Shown: positions 11,463-24,065 of the stretch, in pieces
Position numbering within the stretch: position 1 is the stretch's first letter
How the letters are laid out: each line of letters begins with the position of its first letter
Assembly (NCBI RefSeq): GCF_033958435.1
Contig: NC_134138.1
Location: forward strand, 177,428,798-177,492,797
DNA from: Carettochelys insculpta
Lineage: Eukaryota > Chordata > Testudines > Carettochelyidae
Direction of reading: 5' to 3'
Length of the DNA: 64,000 bases
The notes under the pieces: generated by a model
The model's input: only the letters and a program-made list of their open reading frames with translations
Databases searched by the model: none
Told to the model about the DNA's origin: nothing
Position numbers and translations under genes: made by a program

Positions 11463-11911
11463 GGGTGACCATACCTCCCCAGGCCAAATACGGGAGAGGG
11501 GGATGAGCTAGTGTCCCGACCAACACGGAAGAGATGGTCACCCTACCAGTCAGGCCCTGAGGGGGCTGCCACATTGATAGAGAGGGGTTCTCCTTGGCTG
11601 TGGGGGGCAGCAGCAGCTCCTGGCTTCCCTGAGCAGCAGGGAGCTGGGAGTCAGGCAGTAGCCAAGCTGGTCCAGCTCCGGCTTCCCCAAGCCACAGGGA
11701 GCAGGATCTGGGCCAGCTGTATCGGTGATCATCCCAGCTCCTGCCAGGCATGGGGAGCTGGGAACTTGGCAGCAGCTGTGCTGTTCGGGCACCGGGGAGC
11801 AAGGAGCCAGCAAATACAGGGCAATTAGCCTCTTTTTAGAAATAAATTGGGATGCCTTCCTGGTGCCCGAAATACAGGGCTGTCCTGGCCAGTACAGTAT
11901 GGATGGTCACC
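11463..11911. mobile_element. TIR-bounded DNA transposon remnant (GGGTGACCAT ends)
   Basis: Left terminus GGGTGACCAT and right terminus ATGGTCACC are inverted, and both are flanked by TTA (11460-11462 and 11912-11914), consistent with a 3-bp target duplication. A third ATGGTCACCC at 11533-11542 suggests a shorter ~80-bp version nested at the left end. The interior is GC-richer than its flanks and non-coding. Confidence 0.55.
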
Positions 11912-11914
11912 TTA

Positions 11915-14900
11915 ATATAGCTTTCATGTTTCAAATGCAAAAAATATAGCTAAAATAATGGAGTGGAGGCAATCTCACCTAATTATGTAACAGCCATAAA
12001 TATTAACACTTCACCTTGTATAGTTACGTGAAAATCTCAAATCGTTTTACAAAATTTAATCCCTTCCAATAGAGAGGCAGAAAATTAAGTGGTTTGCTCA
12101 GGGTGACAAAAGGAATGAGTATTAATATCAAATCCTGACTGTAAGTACTGGACCATATTTATGGGCGCTGTACGCCATTCAGATCACTGGTGATGTAATA
12201 TCTGCTCATGCCATGGTGCACATAACAAAATGTATTCTGTACAAGGATGGAAAAATTAGAGGGAACTCTGGATGAGAGATCTCCTGCTAACTGATATCAT
12301 GTGGCCATTGAAGGAGTGGTGGAAGGAGAACAGGCAATACTTCTGTGTAAAGGAGTGAACTAGGGAACAGTTTTATCATATGCCTTTGGAACAAAGATTA
12401 TTTCCCTCAACCCTGTGGAGCTTATTTGTGGGGCACAGAAACAATTTAGACTATATGCTTAATGAAGCATTTGCCTTACAATCGTATTCATTTTCTTATT
12501 TACATTTGAATTGCACCTGGATATTGGTGGATTCATGGCAAGGAAGCACAAGGACTTTCTTCTCTTCCCTGTATTTTCCATGAGGACTGACTACATTGTC
12601 CCTTTATGTCCTTTGAATGTGCAAGCCACTCCAAAGATAGCAGCAAGATCCTGGCTCTACCTTGCATTACCCTTCCTGAAGGTGGACTACCCAAACACTG
12701 ACAAGACTGGGCATCTATCGATAATGTGTTTTCTCCAAAGTGGTGCATGATTTAACTGCCACAATGTTGATGTTAGGTATTTTATCTCGTAATGCTTATT
12801 AATGCAAATGTCAAAATAGCTAATTTGGGATCCGTGCTTTGCCATTTTCTATCAAACCCTGCTACAAGATAGTTCTCTAAGTGAGAAATTAAAACTTGGT
12901 TGGATTGTCTTCTGACTATGCAGACTCCTGCTGTGACTGAGATGGTAGGAATTGTAAAGGTCATTCTGACCCTTTCTAGCCTGCATGAAATATTGTGTGT
13001 CAACATACTACTAGCTAGTAAACTACAAAGTGGGTGTATGTTGCGCAGTTCCTGCTAGTTCTGCTCAGCTGTCATCCACAAATATCAGAACTGTTCATTT
13101 GTTGCCTCTTTCAGAACTTGTTATCTGTGTGTTTTTTAAGCACAAAACAGGAAGTTTCAACAGGAAAAGTGCTTGCTTAATTGACACGGGAATTGATCTT
13201 AATCTTTCTAGCTTTGCAGGATTTATTTTGTGCAGAATAAAAACATGGCATTACCGAAAACATTGGGAGAAATACAGTGAGTCACTGCGGAAATGTATTA
13301 AGTTAATTAGCAAACCATGTAATAATAGATGGGAGCTCTGCTTTCATACAGCTCAGTACTGATTAAAGAGACATTCTTGATCGGAAGCTTAATCTGCCTC
13401 CCATGGGAGAGAAGCAAGCAGAGTTCATTTTGTTGGCTAACAATCTACACTCACTGTGTTTTAATTCCAAATATAGCTAGAGTGAGTTCTCTATCTTACC
13501 CTACGGATGCTGATAAGAAGATAGAACAACCATACTCATAAATTAACTCCCCCCCGCTTTCTTTACAGAGATTGATGTATATAGATCACCTTCACTGGAG
13601 ACACCACTTTATTATTTATTAAAATTGCTCATCTTGTGCAGCTGTTAATCATTTCCACATATGATTCACTTCACATTTATAGCCATCAGTTACTAGCAAG
13701 TTTATGACAGATCTTTTTCCCATAGGGTTCCAATGCAGTCCTCTCAGAATTCTGAGATTCATCTACATGTTTCTAACTTTAATGTGTTCCTTCTTTGAGT
13801 ATATGAAGCCAGGAGGTACCAGGCAAGGCTATATTTGATCTGTGAAAGTGCAGTTCCTTTGCTTTCCAGCAAACTGAACTACTCAAAACCTCTTGCAGAA
13901 GTCTCTTCCCATTTCAGCCTTGGAAAAAACAATTGATGCCCTTAACTTCCCTGGTGCTGGATTCTGCAATCTTCCTGTCTTCAACAGCAGCAACACTAAC
14001 ATTAGGCCATCAAACCAGCTCTACCTTATTTTCTATTACAAGTTATTTTTTTCAAGATATTTACATGCATGGTCTCCATAATCCTAGAAATCACAAAACT
14101 GCATGGAAACAGTATCATATATAGAAACATTTATACACTAGGCAAGAGAATTTTGTCTGAGATGGATAGGTTTGAATTGGGAGAGCACCCTCAAGAAATT
14201 TTGAAATCTAAGACTTAATTTTCTAGCTCTTAAAATAATTGGGCCACATGACAGTTTGTGTGTACTTCATTGTAATTCTGGTTATTTTTTAAAAAATACA
14301 GTATCTAATATAATAAGATTTCCCTCCTGTTCGTCCTCTCTTTCCATTTCTTTCTCCTTTTGGCTTTCTAAAGTCTCTTTCTTTTGTTTCGTCATTCTTC
14401 ATTTTCCTACAGTGTTTTATCCATGCCTACTGTTTATTAAAATTTATAAACTTATACCATGCCGATGAAACTCCTTACAAACAGTTCTCTTTCATCTCTT
14501 TCACTTCAAGATACACCTAAAAGTCATTATTGTGGGTCTCATGCAAGTATTTGGTATTACTCTTACATATTTCTGTTCATGTACATTCATTGCTTTCCTG
14601 TGGTCTCTCCTTTGGTCTTTCATGTTTCCCCTGTTATTCATTATCTCTTATCTCCTCATCCCCTCTCTTTCTCCTATATGCTCCAGTACCTTTGAGGTTT
14701 ACCTTTCAGAATCCTTAATGAGACAGCACAAAAGATGACAAAAGGTTCAAGTTAATTGCAAACAACTATATACTTTAGAAGAGGACATCTTGAATACATA
14801 GAGAACAAAATAGCACTGATGTGAAGCTTCAACTCCAAGCACACATTCAATATAATAATGATACTTTGCTATTGCTCTTACATATTATCTTCCATCTGAT

Positions 14901-15466
14901 GGTCTGAAACTGCTGTAGAAAAATTAATAAATTAGTTTCATGGGATTTTGGATGAGGAAGGTGGGTATTGTTACCTGCATTACAGTCAGAGCTGAGATAC
15001 AGAGAATAATTTTGTCTGTGCTGAAGCAAGATCTCAGGACATTTATACTGAGGTGAATTTCAACATTTCCAACTTGGGTTTCAAAAGGAAGATGGGTAAA
15101 TTCATATTTAGTAGCCTATATGAAATTAGCCTGATTTTGAGAGGTGTTGAGCACCCACAGTTCATGTAAATTTTAGCAAGAACTGCTGGTACTCAACATC
15201 TATGAAAATTAGGCAAATTTTATTTATATCACTGAAGTGAAACATCCACACTTTTAAATTTTGTCATTGGTGATTTACCCAAAGTCACATGAAGAGTCTG
15301 GAAGAACATAGAATGCAACCCAGGGCTTCTGACTCATTCTCGTGCATTAATCACAAGAAAATCTTTCTTCCATACTTGTGCCTCCATTCCACCTGTATCT
15401 TAGAATGTCTTATCGTTTGGTACAGTTTTTTGCAAACTATTGCATGCAGAAGCTCAGTCTCCCAGA
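11915..15466. other. Long AT-rich spacer, nothing recognised
   Basis: 3.5 kb with only short chance open frames (about 60-110 codons at 12380, 13030, 14256 and nearby) that carry no domain, no codon bias and no splice pattern. Pyrimidine-rich at 14320-14700. Confidence 0.45.
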
Positions 15467-15747
15467 TAGAAGAGAAGGTTACTCACCTGACGTAGTAACT
15501 GAGGTTTTTCAAAATACGTGTCCCCATGGGTGCTCCACTGTAAGTGGGTATGGCAGGACCCTATGCACCTGAAATCAGAGATCTTCATTAGCCATGCCCA
15601 TTCAACCATTGGACTAGTTCCTTCTCTATCACAGAGATTATCGTTGATGTCCAGAGCAGCGGGAAGAGGGCAAATAGTGAAGCATCCAAAGGGACACATC
15701 TCAAAGAACCTCATTACTGCTCAGGGTAAATAAGTGACTCTTCTTCT
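15467..15747. repeat. Interspersed repeat with inverted AGAAGAG ends
   Basis: Left end AGAAGAGAAGGTTACTCACC and right end TAAGTGACTCTTCTTCT are inverted. Inside, GTAACTGAGGTTTTTC and CTCAAAGAACCTCATTAC form a second inverted pair. The layout is that of a non-autonomous DNA element that I recall as common in reptile DNA; I cannot name the family. Confidence 0.5.
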
Positions 15748-15799
15748 ATAAGTGATATCCCTATTGTAGCTCCACTGTAGGTGACTATAAAGCAGTACC

Positions 15800-15893
15800 T
15801 CTAGATCTGAAGAAGTTGGTCTGTCCCACAAAAGCTCATTACCTAATAAATTATTTTATTAGTCTTTAAAGTGCTACACAACCTCAAATAGTC
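15800..15893 (+). repeat. PLE 3'-tail fragment
   Basis: CTGAAGA at 15807-15813, GGTCTGTCCCAC stem region, AAAAGCTCATTACCTAATAAA and the GTCTTTAAAGTGCTAC tail. It matches the 3' end of the PLE at 33101-33809. The GAAA of the hammerhead-like core is AAAA here. Confidence 0.65.
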
Positions 15894-15974
15894 CCTTACA
15901 GTATTTATTAACTACTTATGCTAAACAGTTTGGTCTATCTTGCATTTAGCTGTGATACTCAGATTCAATTTCCT

Positions 15975-16075
15975 GACCTGAAGGAGAGCTCCACATGGCC
16001 TGAAAGCTTGTCTCTCTTACCAATAGAAGTTTCTCCAGTAAAAGATACTATGTCTCTCTAATATTCTGGAATTGA
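15975..16075 (+). repeat. Second tail-type repeat (CTGAAGG...GAAAGCTTGTCTCTC)
   Basis: Contains GACCTGAAGGAGAGCTCC, GAAAGCTTGTCTCTCTTACC and AGTAAAAGATAC before TCTCTCTAATATTCTGG, a tail I recognise as widespread in turtle sequences. It shows the same order of CTGAAG, a stem-like GAGCTCC/GGCC segment and GAAAGC as the PLE tails, but I could not close a hammerhead stem III. Confidence 0.5.
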
Positions 16076-17209
16076 TAAGGCTATAACTACACTACATACA
16101 GTATAGGATGAGACATTTGTAGCATTAGAAGTTGAACACGGAATTGATTCACTCTGAGACTTGGTCCATTGGGTCATGGTGGTTCTCAACAAAAAAGCTG
16201 TATGCAAATAAATAAAGATTGAGGGGCAATGATAGAGATGAGACAGAGAAGTGGGAGAGAGCAGGGATTGGGTGATTTACCTTTGATGTCATAACCCAGA
16301 GGAAGGATGTCAGAATTCCATAACTGAAGATAGAGTTGTTCAGAGCACAGCTGAGGAGGAGGAGGGATAGGGTAGGGGACAAGAGGGAGCTTTGCCTCTG
16401 AGGTCATAATCCTACGACCCAATAATAAGCTATTCATAGGGCTATAACAGAGGGAAGAAAGAGAGCCAAAGCAGGAGTAATCAGAAAAAGGAAAGGGGGC
16501 ATGTAGTCCCATCAGCAGGCTACTTACCTTGGAATCAAGTCCACCTTGAATTTGGAATGCCCTTACAAAACAAAGGGAGGGAAAGCCCCACACCTCTTAA
16601 AACATTAGGCTTCAGAGGAGCCAACAGACATGCCTGGCCGTCTGGGCTGGATCCATGCTTCCAGAAGGGGCAGAGCCTCAGGCAGAAGGGGTGGGGCTTG
16701 GGCAGCTAGTCCTCTGCACCAGCCAGACTATGCTGTGCCTTTCCCCCCCGCCAGCCTTCAGTGCCACCCAGGGCTCCAGCTGTACCTGCTGCTACATTAC
16801 TAATGTTAATGGGCCTGGATCAGGATAAGGCAATTAACCCATGCAACTCCTTGCCTGGCCCCTCTTTAGCTATGTATATTGATGAGAAAAAAAACAGTCA
16901 GAATCTTGCCTTTTTAATGACCAATTTACTTTCTAATTATATCAACAGAAGCAGAATACATGTGGAAAATACTTTCATATTGAGTATCTAAAAAAATATT
17001 TGAAGATGTTGACTTATTAACCTTTCAGATAACTAGCATATTTAGTCTGTTACAATGAGGGTTTTATTTAATTTTATGAATAATTTAAAATAACAATTAC
17101 AAAGAGCTCTGAGTGATTTCTCAGCTATATACATCCACAAGAATTGGAGGGCCTGCTTTTTAATGGCAGAAATATTCTGTAAAGATTTAAGCATGCAAGA
17201 GCAGCCAAA
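16076..17209. other. Spacer, nothing recognised
   Basis: Purine-rich in part (16230-16500). A 135-codon open frame on the minus strand at 16593-16186 is hydrophobic and low-complexity, with no domain; treated as chance. Confidence 0.4.
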
Positions 17210-17636
17210 GGCTATGTCTGCACTAGAGGGCTTTGGTGACAAAACAGGCATTTTGTTGACAAAACCCACAGAGCATCCACACTAAAAATGCGTTCTGTCA
17301 ACATACTGTCGATAGAACTTGGCACTTTTGTCAACAGCCTTCTGCCTCTCCCCCCTGTGGCAGAACACCTTTCTCAACAGAATCTGTTTACAAAAAAAGC
17401 TATGTGGATATGGCTCTCTGTCAACACACACAGCTTCCAGGTTACCAGGCTGTGCTGTGCTTCTAGCTGGCGGTTCTGTTGATAGAGGGATGGGCAATCT
17501 GGCCACTCTCTATCAAAAGAATGGATTACTTTTCAATCTGCTTTTGTTTGTGAACACACTGTCAACAGAAGTTTTCTCAGAAGATCTCTTCAGACAGTGC
17601 CTTCTGTTGACAGATTGTTGCAGTGTAGACATAGCC
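17210..17636. mobile_element. Harbinger-like MITE of the TTGTCAACA subfamily
   Basis: Left end GGCTATGTCTGCACTAGAG and right end GCAGTGTAGACATAGCC are inverted. The interior has many TTGTCAACA/TGTTGACA motifs in place of TTCGAA. No matching target duplication (AAA left, TGA right), so it is older or a base is misplaced. A related element with a clean duplication is at 18401-18632. Confidence 0.65.
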
Positions 17637-18100
17637 TGAGAGTTTGGAATGCTGGAATTCCCGGGCAACAAAGAGCAGGATACTATTAGATATCTCTCAG
17701 AGGGAGCAAGAAATATCTTACTGGAAAAGGATAAATCAAAACTTTGCTTGGGCTTCAAGAAAATATGGTACAGTGAAACCAGCTTGTTTGATGAATGACT
17801 GGATTCCTGTATTTTTTATTTATGTTTCTTGTATTAGGAACGTTGATGATTCAGAACCAAAATGTTGCAAATTCATGTGAAGCCCATTGGTCCTGCAACA
17901 CTAAAACCACATCCTTGTAGAATGAGTATATCAAAAAAGTTAGATATCTTTTCACATCAAAAGTTAAAATTAAAACTAAAACTAAATAATAAAGGTCTAT
18001 CACAGACTATATATAATGTGTGTGGGTTCTATGCATGTATTTTTCATTTAGAGTTAAGCAATTTTTTTTATGTAAGCGCCTTCAATGTTTGTATTATAGC

Positions 18101-18153
18101 AAAAAAAAAAAAAAGAAAAAGAAAAAAAAAGAAAAGAAAAGAGAAGAAGAAAA
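18101..18153. repeat. A-rich/purine tract
   Basis: A run of A and AG repeats about 50 bp long. No retrogene or SINE body is attached, so I read it as simple sequence, not as a poly-A tail. Confidence 0.6.
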
Positions 18154-18400
18154 CCAGTTTCAGCTGTGTCCTACTTGATAGATTACTGGCAACTTTGATT
18201 GCTTCTACAAGGGTCAAACCTTATTACATGCATTTTTTTTTTTTTTTGGTTTTCCTGAAGATCTATAATTTCATTTGAATGAGCATATATTTTCAGGCTT
18301 TATAGGATTTTTTTTCTTATATTTTACTAGTTTTACCACCAGACACTTTTCTGGTAAGTGTCCAACAATGTAAGTGTGATTGCAATATAATAAACATCAT

Positions 18401-18632
18401 GGCTTCATCTATAATGGGGTTTTGTCAACAAAATTTGTGGAGCATCTACACACAAAATGCGTTTTGTCGACAAAAGCCACGTAGATGCTCCAAGGGGCCC
18501 TTTTGTTGATAGAGCGGATCAAAAGATTGATCCGCTTTTATGTGTAGAAGTGCTCTGACAACAGAAGTTTAGCTGGAACAGCTCTTCCTACAGTAACTGC
18601 TGTAGACAAATGCTTCTAGTGTAGGTGTAGCC
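18401..18632. mobile_element. 232-bp MITE, TTGTCAACA subfamily, with CAT target duplication
   Basis: Begins GGCTTCATCTATAATGGGG and ends AGTGTAGGTGTAGCC, flanked by CAT on both sides (18398-18400 and 18633-18635). Inner arms contain GTTTTGTCGACAAAA and TTGTTGATAGAG plus a small palindrome around GGATCAAAAGATTGATCC. Non-coding. Confidence 0.75.
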
Positions 18633-18635
18633 CAT

Positions 18636-21126
18636 GAGTATAATAGATATTTTAAATATAAAAGCCGGATGTGGAATCATCAAACAAGGGGATGCTTTTG
18701 AATTTGCATGACTAATAAAATATTAACTTCAGTGTAACTTCTGACTTCTCCCTGGCCTTATGCATGAGCTATGCAATTAATATGCATTGATGATCAGGTA
18801 GAGCTCTCAACATATTGTCTTCTTGGTCTCAGATCTAGCCAATTTAATTTATTTGCAATTCAGAAGTGACTACTGTAGTCTCATCCCTCTTCATGGGATG
18901 AGTTTAAAATAAACCATTCAAAAAAGTAGAGATTAGAGATTATGCATTGAGGCAAATAATACAAAAATTTCCTGACAGAACAAACTAAAGAGTGAAGATG
19001 AGGCAAAATCTTCAAACTGCATTTATCTCCTATTTACTACCACATCCACTTCAAGCCCTGGAATCCATTTACAGACTCCTTAAAGTGGTAAGGCAAGGTT
19101 TCTCAAAAATTGGAAATGGATTTCTCCTGTAGGAATATAAAAACACAAATGTGAAGTTTTTAAAGGTGTACCTGCAGTGAGCCAGGACTGGTGGCTGTTA
19201 AACTTTATGGGACTACAGGAAACTTGGCCACACCCATGGTAAGTGGTCATCTGGTTAACTAAAATCATGCCAGATTATGGATGTTGCTGGATGAGACAGT
19301 TCTGATTAGAGAGGTTCAACCTGCACTTGGGTCCCATTGGGTCAGGTTGTGAGGCTCTAGCAGGGATAGGTCCTGTAGACAGGTGTCATTTACCAGTAAC
19401 AAGGGTGATGAATTCCAGCTTATTACACCTTGCACTATATCCTGTGTAGTATGTGGTGTTATACTTTTCTCAAATAACAAATGTACCCTATGCAGAACCC
19501 TGTTTTATGTAAAGAATTCTGGGGAGAGGTCTCCAGCCAAAAGTAATGCAGTGAGTCACCTCAGAAGAAAGCAGTGCCCATAATTTGGGGGATGGCGGGC
19601 AGAGTGTGCTCAACACTAGGAACTTTCAAAAAGAAAAGGGAGAAAAAATGCCCAACGAAGTAGCCGGTATCCTCCATCAAACAAGAACTGTTGGGAGTAA
19701 ATCTGTTCTGAACTGACAAGAGCAGCATGCATGATGGACCCTTTAGGTTTGTAGTGCTCATGATAAATTATAAAATTACTCAAAACCTTGCTTCAGAGGT
19801 ACTATTTGTGCTTGAGATTACCACTAAAACAAAAATGATAGAAACAAAGCCAAGTACACAGACTGAAAACAATGCCCCTGAAAGTTGAGATGTTTTAATG
19901 AAAGATAACAAGTGACAATTTGGAACCAGGCTGCCCACTAAAGTATGCTGCAAGTGCACTTTATTGATCATATTTTCAGTGGAGTGGATTCATTTTATTC
20001 CTGTCTCCACGAGGACTTATTATTTTCACCAGAACAGTTCCAAGTGCTTCGCCTCCCTGGTTAGGCTCAAGAAAGAGAGATAAACTATGAAGAGTTATGT
20101 CAGAAGAAATACTTTATATACAGACTTGGAATATATCAGTTTTTAATCTAATCAATATGAATATGAAGCCAAATCCTGAAGTCCACTGGTGTCAGTGATA
20201 TCATGCCATTGAGGTCAACTAGAATTTTGTCTAATGACATAAGGATTTGGCCCATCATAAGATCCTGAAAATATTAATGCCTGAAGAGCTTTGTGTAGTT
20301 CAAACATGTCTCTTCCACGAACAGAAGCTGGCCTAATAAAAACATTATTTCACCCACCTGCTCTTCTGAAAATATTGCAGATTGTAACAAAAATCACAAC
20401 TATTGTGAATTTAATGGCAAGTTCTGTCCTGTAGCTGAGCCAGTTACTCCTGGGAGGAATTCTGTGCCATTCTGCATGCACAGAATCCGTGCCTCCCACA
20501 GAATTTTTTTCTCCACTGAATATAGATTCAACTGGTGGGGTGCTGCAGTTATGCTATTCACGCACTAGGGTCTGCTGTGGCACCAGCAGAGAAGGCAGCC
20601 AGCCAGCAGAGAGGGGTGGGAAGAGGCTGTTCTCCTCACAGCAGGTCCAGGTTCAGAGACAGGGGATGAACAGAGTCGTATGCATCAGGATGCTGAGGAG
20701 GGTGGGTCACAGACTGAAGTTCAGAACTCAGAAGGGCTACTGGTGAAAATAGACTCAGGCACAGGAGCTAGTAGGGTAATAGAACTGAGTCAGGAACTGA
20801 CTGGGAGGGGGACTTCAGGACTGCATTGAGAAAGGGGCAATGGGTGCAGGGCCACATGAGTACAGGGGAAATGAAGGGTGCAGGGCAGTTTGGGGATGGG
20901 GGTGCATGGACACATGGGGCAGATGTGCCTAACTGAATGCGAGAGGCTAAAGGTTGGCAAGTGTCTGCATGAGGGAGGCTCCCTAACAATCCCTCCCTCC
21001 ACTCAAAAATCAGTTACATACTGCTCCCACCCACACCCAGCAACCCTCCAGTGCCTATTGCCCTCTCCCTCAGTGCCTGTATTACCCCTGTTCCCCCAAG
21101 CCTTTGCATTGCTTCCGAGGGGCTTA
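18636..21126. other. Spacer, nothing recognised
   Basis: 2.5 kb without a convincing gene. A local palindrome around 20451-20510 (GGGAGGAATTCTGTG...CACAGAATTTTTTTCTCC) may be a short DNA element. 20540-20990 is GC-richer with chance open frames on both strands. Confidence 0.4.
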
Positions 21127-21225
21127 GAAAACATAGAATGATAGATGTTTAGGGCTGGATGGAAACTCAGGAAATCACCTAGTCCATCCCCCTGCCTGAA
21201 GCAGGATGAACCCCAACTAAATCAT
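21127..21225 (-). mobile_element. CR1 LINE 3'-end fragment
   Basis: Reads ACATAGAATGATAGATGTTT, GGGCTGGATGGAAACTCAGG, ACCTAGTCCATCCCCCTGCC and CAACTAAATCATC, the reverse complement of a CR1 3' end (which terminates in ATTCTATG repeats). CR1 is the dominant LINE of birds, crocodilians and turtles, supporting a reptile source. Confidence 0.75.
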
Positions 21226-21235
21226 CTCATTAAAA

Positions 21236-21618
21236 ATGTTGAAATATGTTAGTTTTTATGTATGTGTATTCACATTTATATGCCAATGAATTAAGTCTTT
21301 ACATTCTACAGACTTGTTATCTTACACGAGCCAAATGTTTTTTTTTTTCATATGAACATAACCAAAATTTCCATTGATTTGGATTACATTAGACAGGTTG
21401 GCAGATCCCTGGTAATTGCAGGGATGAAAAGTGGGGCCCGAAGTAAAAAGTTTGCTCACCCCTGAACAGTAAAGCTCTGCATCTTAATTTATTTATTAAC
21501 AAACCCTTTGTAAGTAGGACTATTAGTGACTTTAAAAAGTATCACTTGCATTTGCACTGTGCATAGAGATCAAAAGGTCAAATCTGGGCACTTTGCCTCG
21601 GAAAGGTTGCAGACCCCT
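21236..21618. mobile_element. Two abutting hAT-type MITE fragments
   Basis: The first part (21236-21465) ends GTTTGCTCACCCCTG and is the reverse complement of 41002-41262, whose end reads CAGGGTGAGCAAACTTTTTA. The second (21466-21618) contains GCTCTGCATCTTAATTTATT and ends GGTTGCAGACCCCTG, matching the right half of the hAT at 50269-50602. Neither is coding. Confidence 0.55.
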
Positions 21619-21644
21619 GCATTACACAGTCTCCCTCTAATGGT

Positions 21645-21735
21645 TATACACTCATCCTTTGTTAAATGAGTACTTTACTTATGGGTACTTGCTTAAACCA
21701 GCAACACATATACTTACCTTTGTTCAGTTTGTCAC
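21645..21735. mobile_element. Left end of the C-rich TIR element (copy split by Harbinger 2)
   Basis: TATACACTCATCCTTTGTTA, GAGTACTTTACTTATGGGTA and CTTGCTTAAACCAGCAACAC match the left end of the intact element at 26691-27765. The rest of this copy seems to resume at 25950 beyond Harbinger element 2. Sequence 21736-21782 belongs to neither with certainty. Confidence 0.5.
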
Positions 21736-22134
21736 ATGTGCACAGTATTTCAAAAAGACCGGCCCTCTGTCGAAAGAGCAAAGGGAGTGTCTACACATGC
21801 CATGTACTCTTTCTATGTGAAATCGAAGGAACGCAGCCCAGACGTCGAAAGATGGACCCCGACCCTGTACAGGAAGAGCGCCACCCTTCGAAAAGCAGTG
21901 TTGAAATAAGGTACGTGTAGACACGCCACGTCCCACTCTTTCGAAAGAGGAGTCCTCCATGATGGTGCCTAGCCTGAGCACGGAGACGCCCTGCCCCGCC
22001 AAACGGAGCTCTATGACCCACAAGTCTGGCCACTCTTAAAGCCGCACAGACCCAGAAAACCCATGGCAAGAAGCTGAGAGCAGGCAAGCTGCGAAAGCAC
22101 AAGCCCCAGGCAGCAACCCTCTCAGCCACCCCTG

Positions 22135-23493
22135 ATGACAGTGACAGGCACATGGCCAGCGCCCGGCAGTCTCCTGAGCCCCAGGGACCGCCTCAGAGCC
22201 CCCACAGGGCACCCAGGTGTCCGTCCCAGAAAAAAAGAAGAGGGCCCCCTCCTGGACAGATGCAAACTCAGAGACCTCCTGGGCCTCTGGAGAGAAGAGG
22301 AGGTCCTCCAGGAGATGGGGGTAAAGAGGAGGAATGCCGCTGCCTTCGTCTGCCTGGCCTGGGGACTGATCAGCCAAGGCCACCTGGAGCGGACCCCGGA
22401 GCAAGTCCGGAGGAAAGTGAAGGAGCTCCAGCAGGGCTATGCCCGGGTCCAGGACGAGACTGGGTGCCCAGGGGCAGGCCCCTCCACCTGCCTCCACTAT
22501 TGGGAGCTCCACAGCATCCTGGGGCCATGGGACAGCTCCCCACCCAAAGCAGTCCTGGACAGATCAGCAGACCAGCCTGAGCCGGAGGAGATGCAGGAGC
22601 CAGGACCAGCCAGCCCGAGCCAGAGGGCAGACACCACCTGGGACTGGTCCAGCAAGGAGGGCAACATCATCATCAATGCCGCCTCGCGGTTGTCCAGCCG
22701 GGCCATGGGGAGACGGGCACCCCCAGAGATCATCGAGGTCCCCCCCAGTAATTGCACAGTGGGGCCAGCACCCCGGCAGGCAAAACAGGGGGTGACACCC
22801 CTGCCAGTGGACCAGGCACAGGCCCGGAGGCCCAGGGCCAGACATCCCAGCTGGCCATAGCCCTGAACATGCCCCCTGCACCTACCAGCACCACCCAGCA
22901 CCCAGACCCGTGGACAGTTCCAGGCACCCAGTTGCCCAGTGGGACGCCTGTGGGCCAGCCCATACCTGGGGATGGTCCCACCCAGGAGGGAAACCCATGT
23001 GCACTTGACGCCACAGGGATGCCATGCCCACCATGGCCAGGCCCCGGGGGGGTCAGGGGAGGCAGGTCCTCGGGGGGGACAGGGTCCCAGGGTGGAATGG
23101 GGGCCAAGGTCCTGTTCGGAGACTGACATACTATCCATCACCCCTTGCAGGTGCAGCAAGCGGGGGCCCACACAGCCCATTGGCATCAGTGGTCCCCGAG
23201 AGCCCCCTGGAGGCGTTGGACAGGGGCCAGGCACCTCCAGCAGCAGCATCACACCGGGTGCACAGCTGGAAGTCACAGCAGCGCATGGGGATGACCCTGC
23301 TAACCTTCGCCAGGCAGAGCTTATGGAGCGTCACCTCTGGCTGGAGGAGTCTGACCTGGCGTGGTGGAGGGAGGCCTGGGACCGGCTCATGTCCTACCTG
23401 GACGCTATCCATGGGACTTTGCAGGAGCACATGGGCAATGTGACCTGGCTCCTAGCCCTCCGCACCACCTCCCCAGCTGCCCAACCCCCTTAG
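22135..23493 (+). pseudogene. Myb/SANT-like protein of Harbinger element 2
   Basis: One open frame (22135-22860) encodes the trihelix domain: LRDLLGLWREEEVLQEMG, KRRNAAAFVCLAWGLI, VRRKVKELQQGY and HYWELHSILGPWD. The leading tryptophan block is broken: TGG at 22253 is in another frame because this copy is one base shorter than element 1 between the TGG and the LRD block. A CCCTTGCAG acceptor (to 23150) begins exon 2 at about 23151. That exon shows SVVPESPLEALDRG in one frame and ERHLWLEESDLAWWREAWDRL in another, so a second frameshift lies near 23240-23280. Same protein family as the gene at 4563-6179; not functional. Confidence 0.7.
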
Positions 23494-24065
23494 CCCCCTG
23501 CTAGGCCCCCCCAGAAAGGACCCACCCAGGGTTCTCTGCCCACCCCCCACAGAGTCTTCCACCCCACCCCACACTGAAGCCCCCCTCTGCCATCCCACCA
23601 TGCCCCTACCTTCTGGTGCTGCCTCCCCTGTCCCAGCCCTGCCGTGGCACCCACTCCCGCAGCGTGGGAAGGCGATCCCAGGGACGGCATGGCTCTTGGC
23701 CCACAACCCCCTTGCCCGAGTGACCCTCCCAATTCTGGCCTCCTCCCCACCCCCTCCATGTTCAGCCGCCCCACCCCTCTCTTGCAGTTCTAGCCCCCTT
23801 CCCACCCCTCTCCAAGTTCAGGCCCCCGCCCCTCTCCCAATTCTAGCCCCCTCCCGACCCCTTTCCAAGTTCAGACCCCCCATCCTGCAACATACAGAAG
23901 TGTACCCCCATGCACATTGTAAATAGTTGGACGTTTATACCACAGTTTGTTATGGCTTATTGTTGGTAAAGGTTTATATTGTGCACCAATGCCCATGTCC
24001 CATTGTCACATGGGGGGAAGGCATGGGTGCAGTGGTGGTGGCGGTGGTGGTGGCTCCCAGGGGTC

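Noticed and set aside
15975..16075. Second hammerhead-type ribozyme (CTGAAGG...GAAAGCTTGTC)
   Set aside because: Order of boxes is similar, but stem III and the cleavage triplet cannot be closed and the first box is CTGAAGG.
18101..18153. Poly-A tail of a processed gene copy
   Set aside because: No coding remnant upstream and no target duplication; reads as simple sequence.
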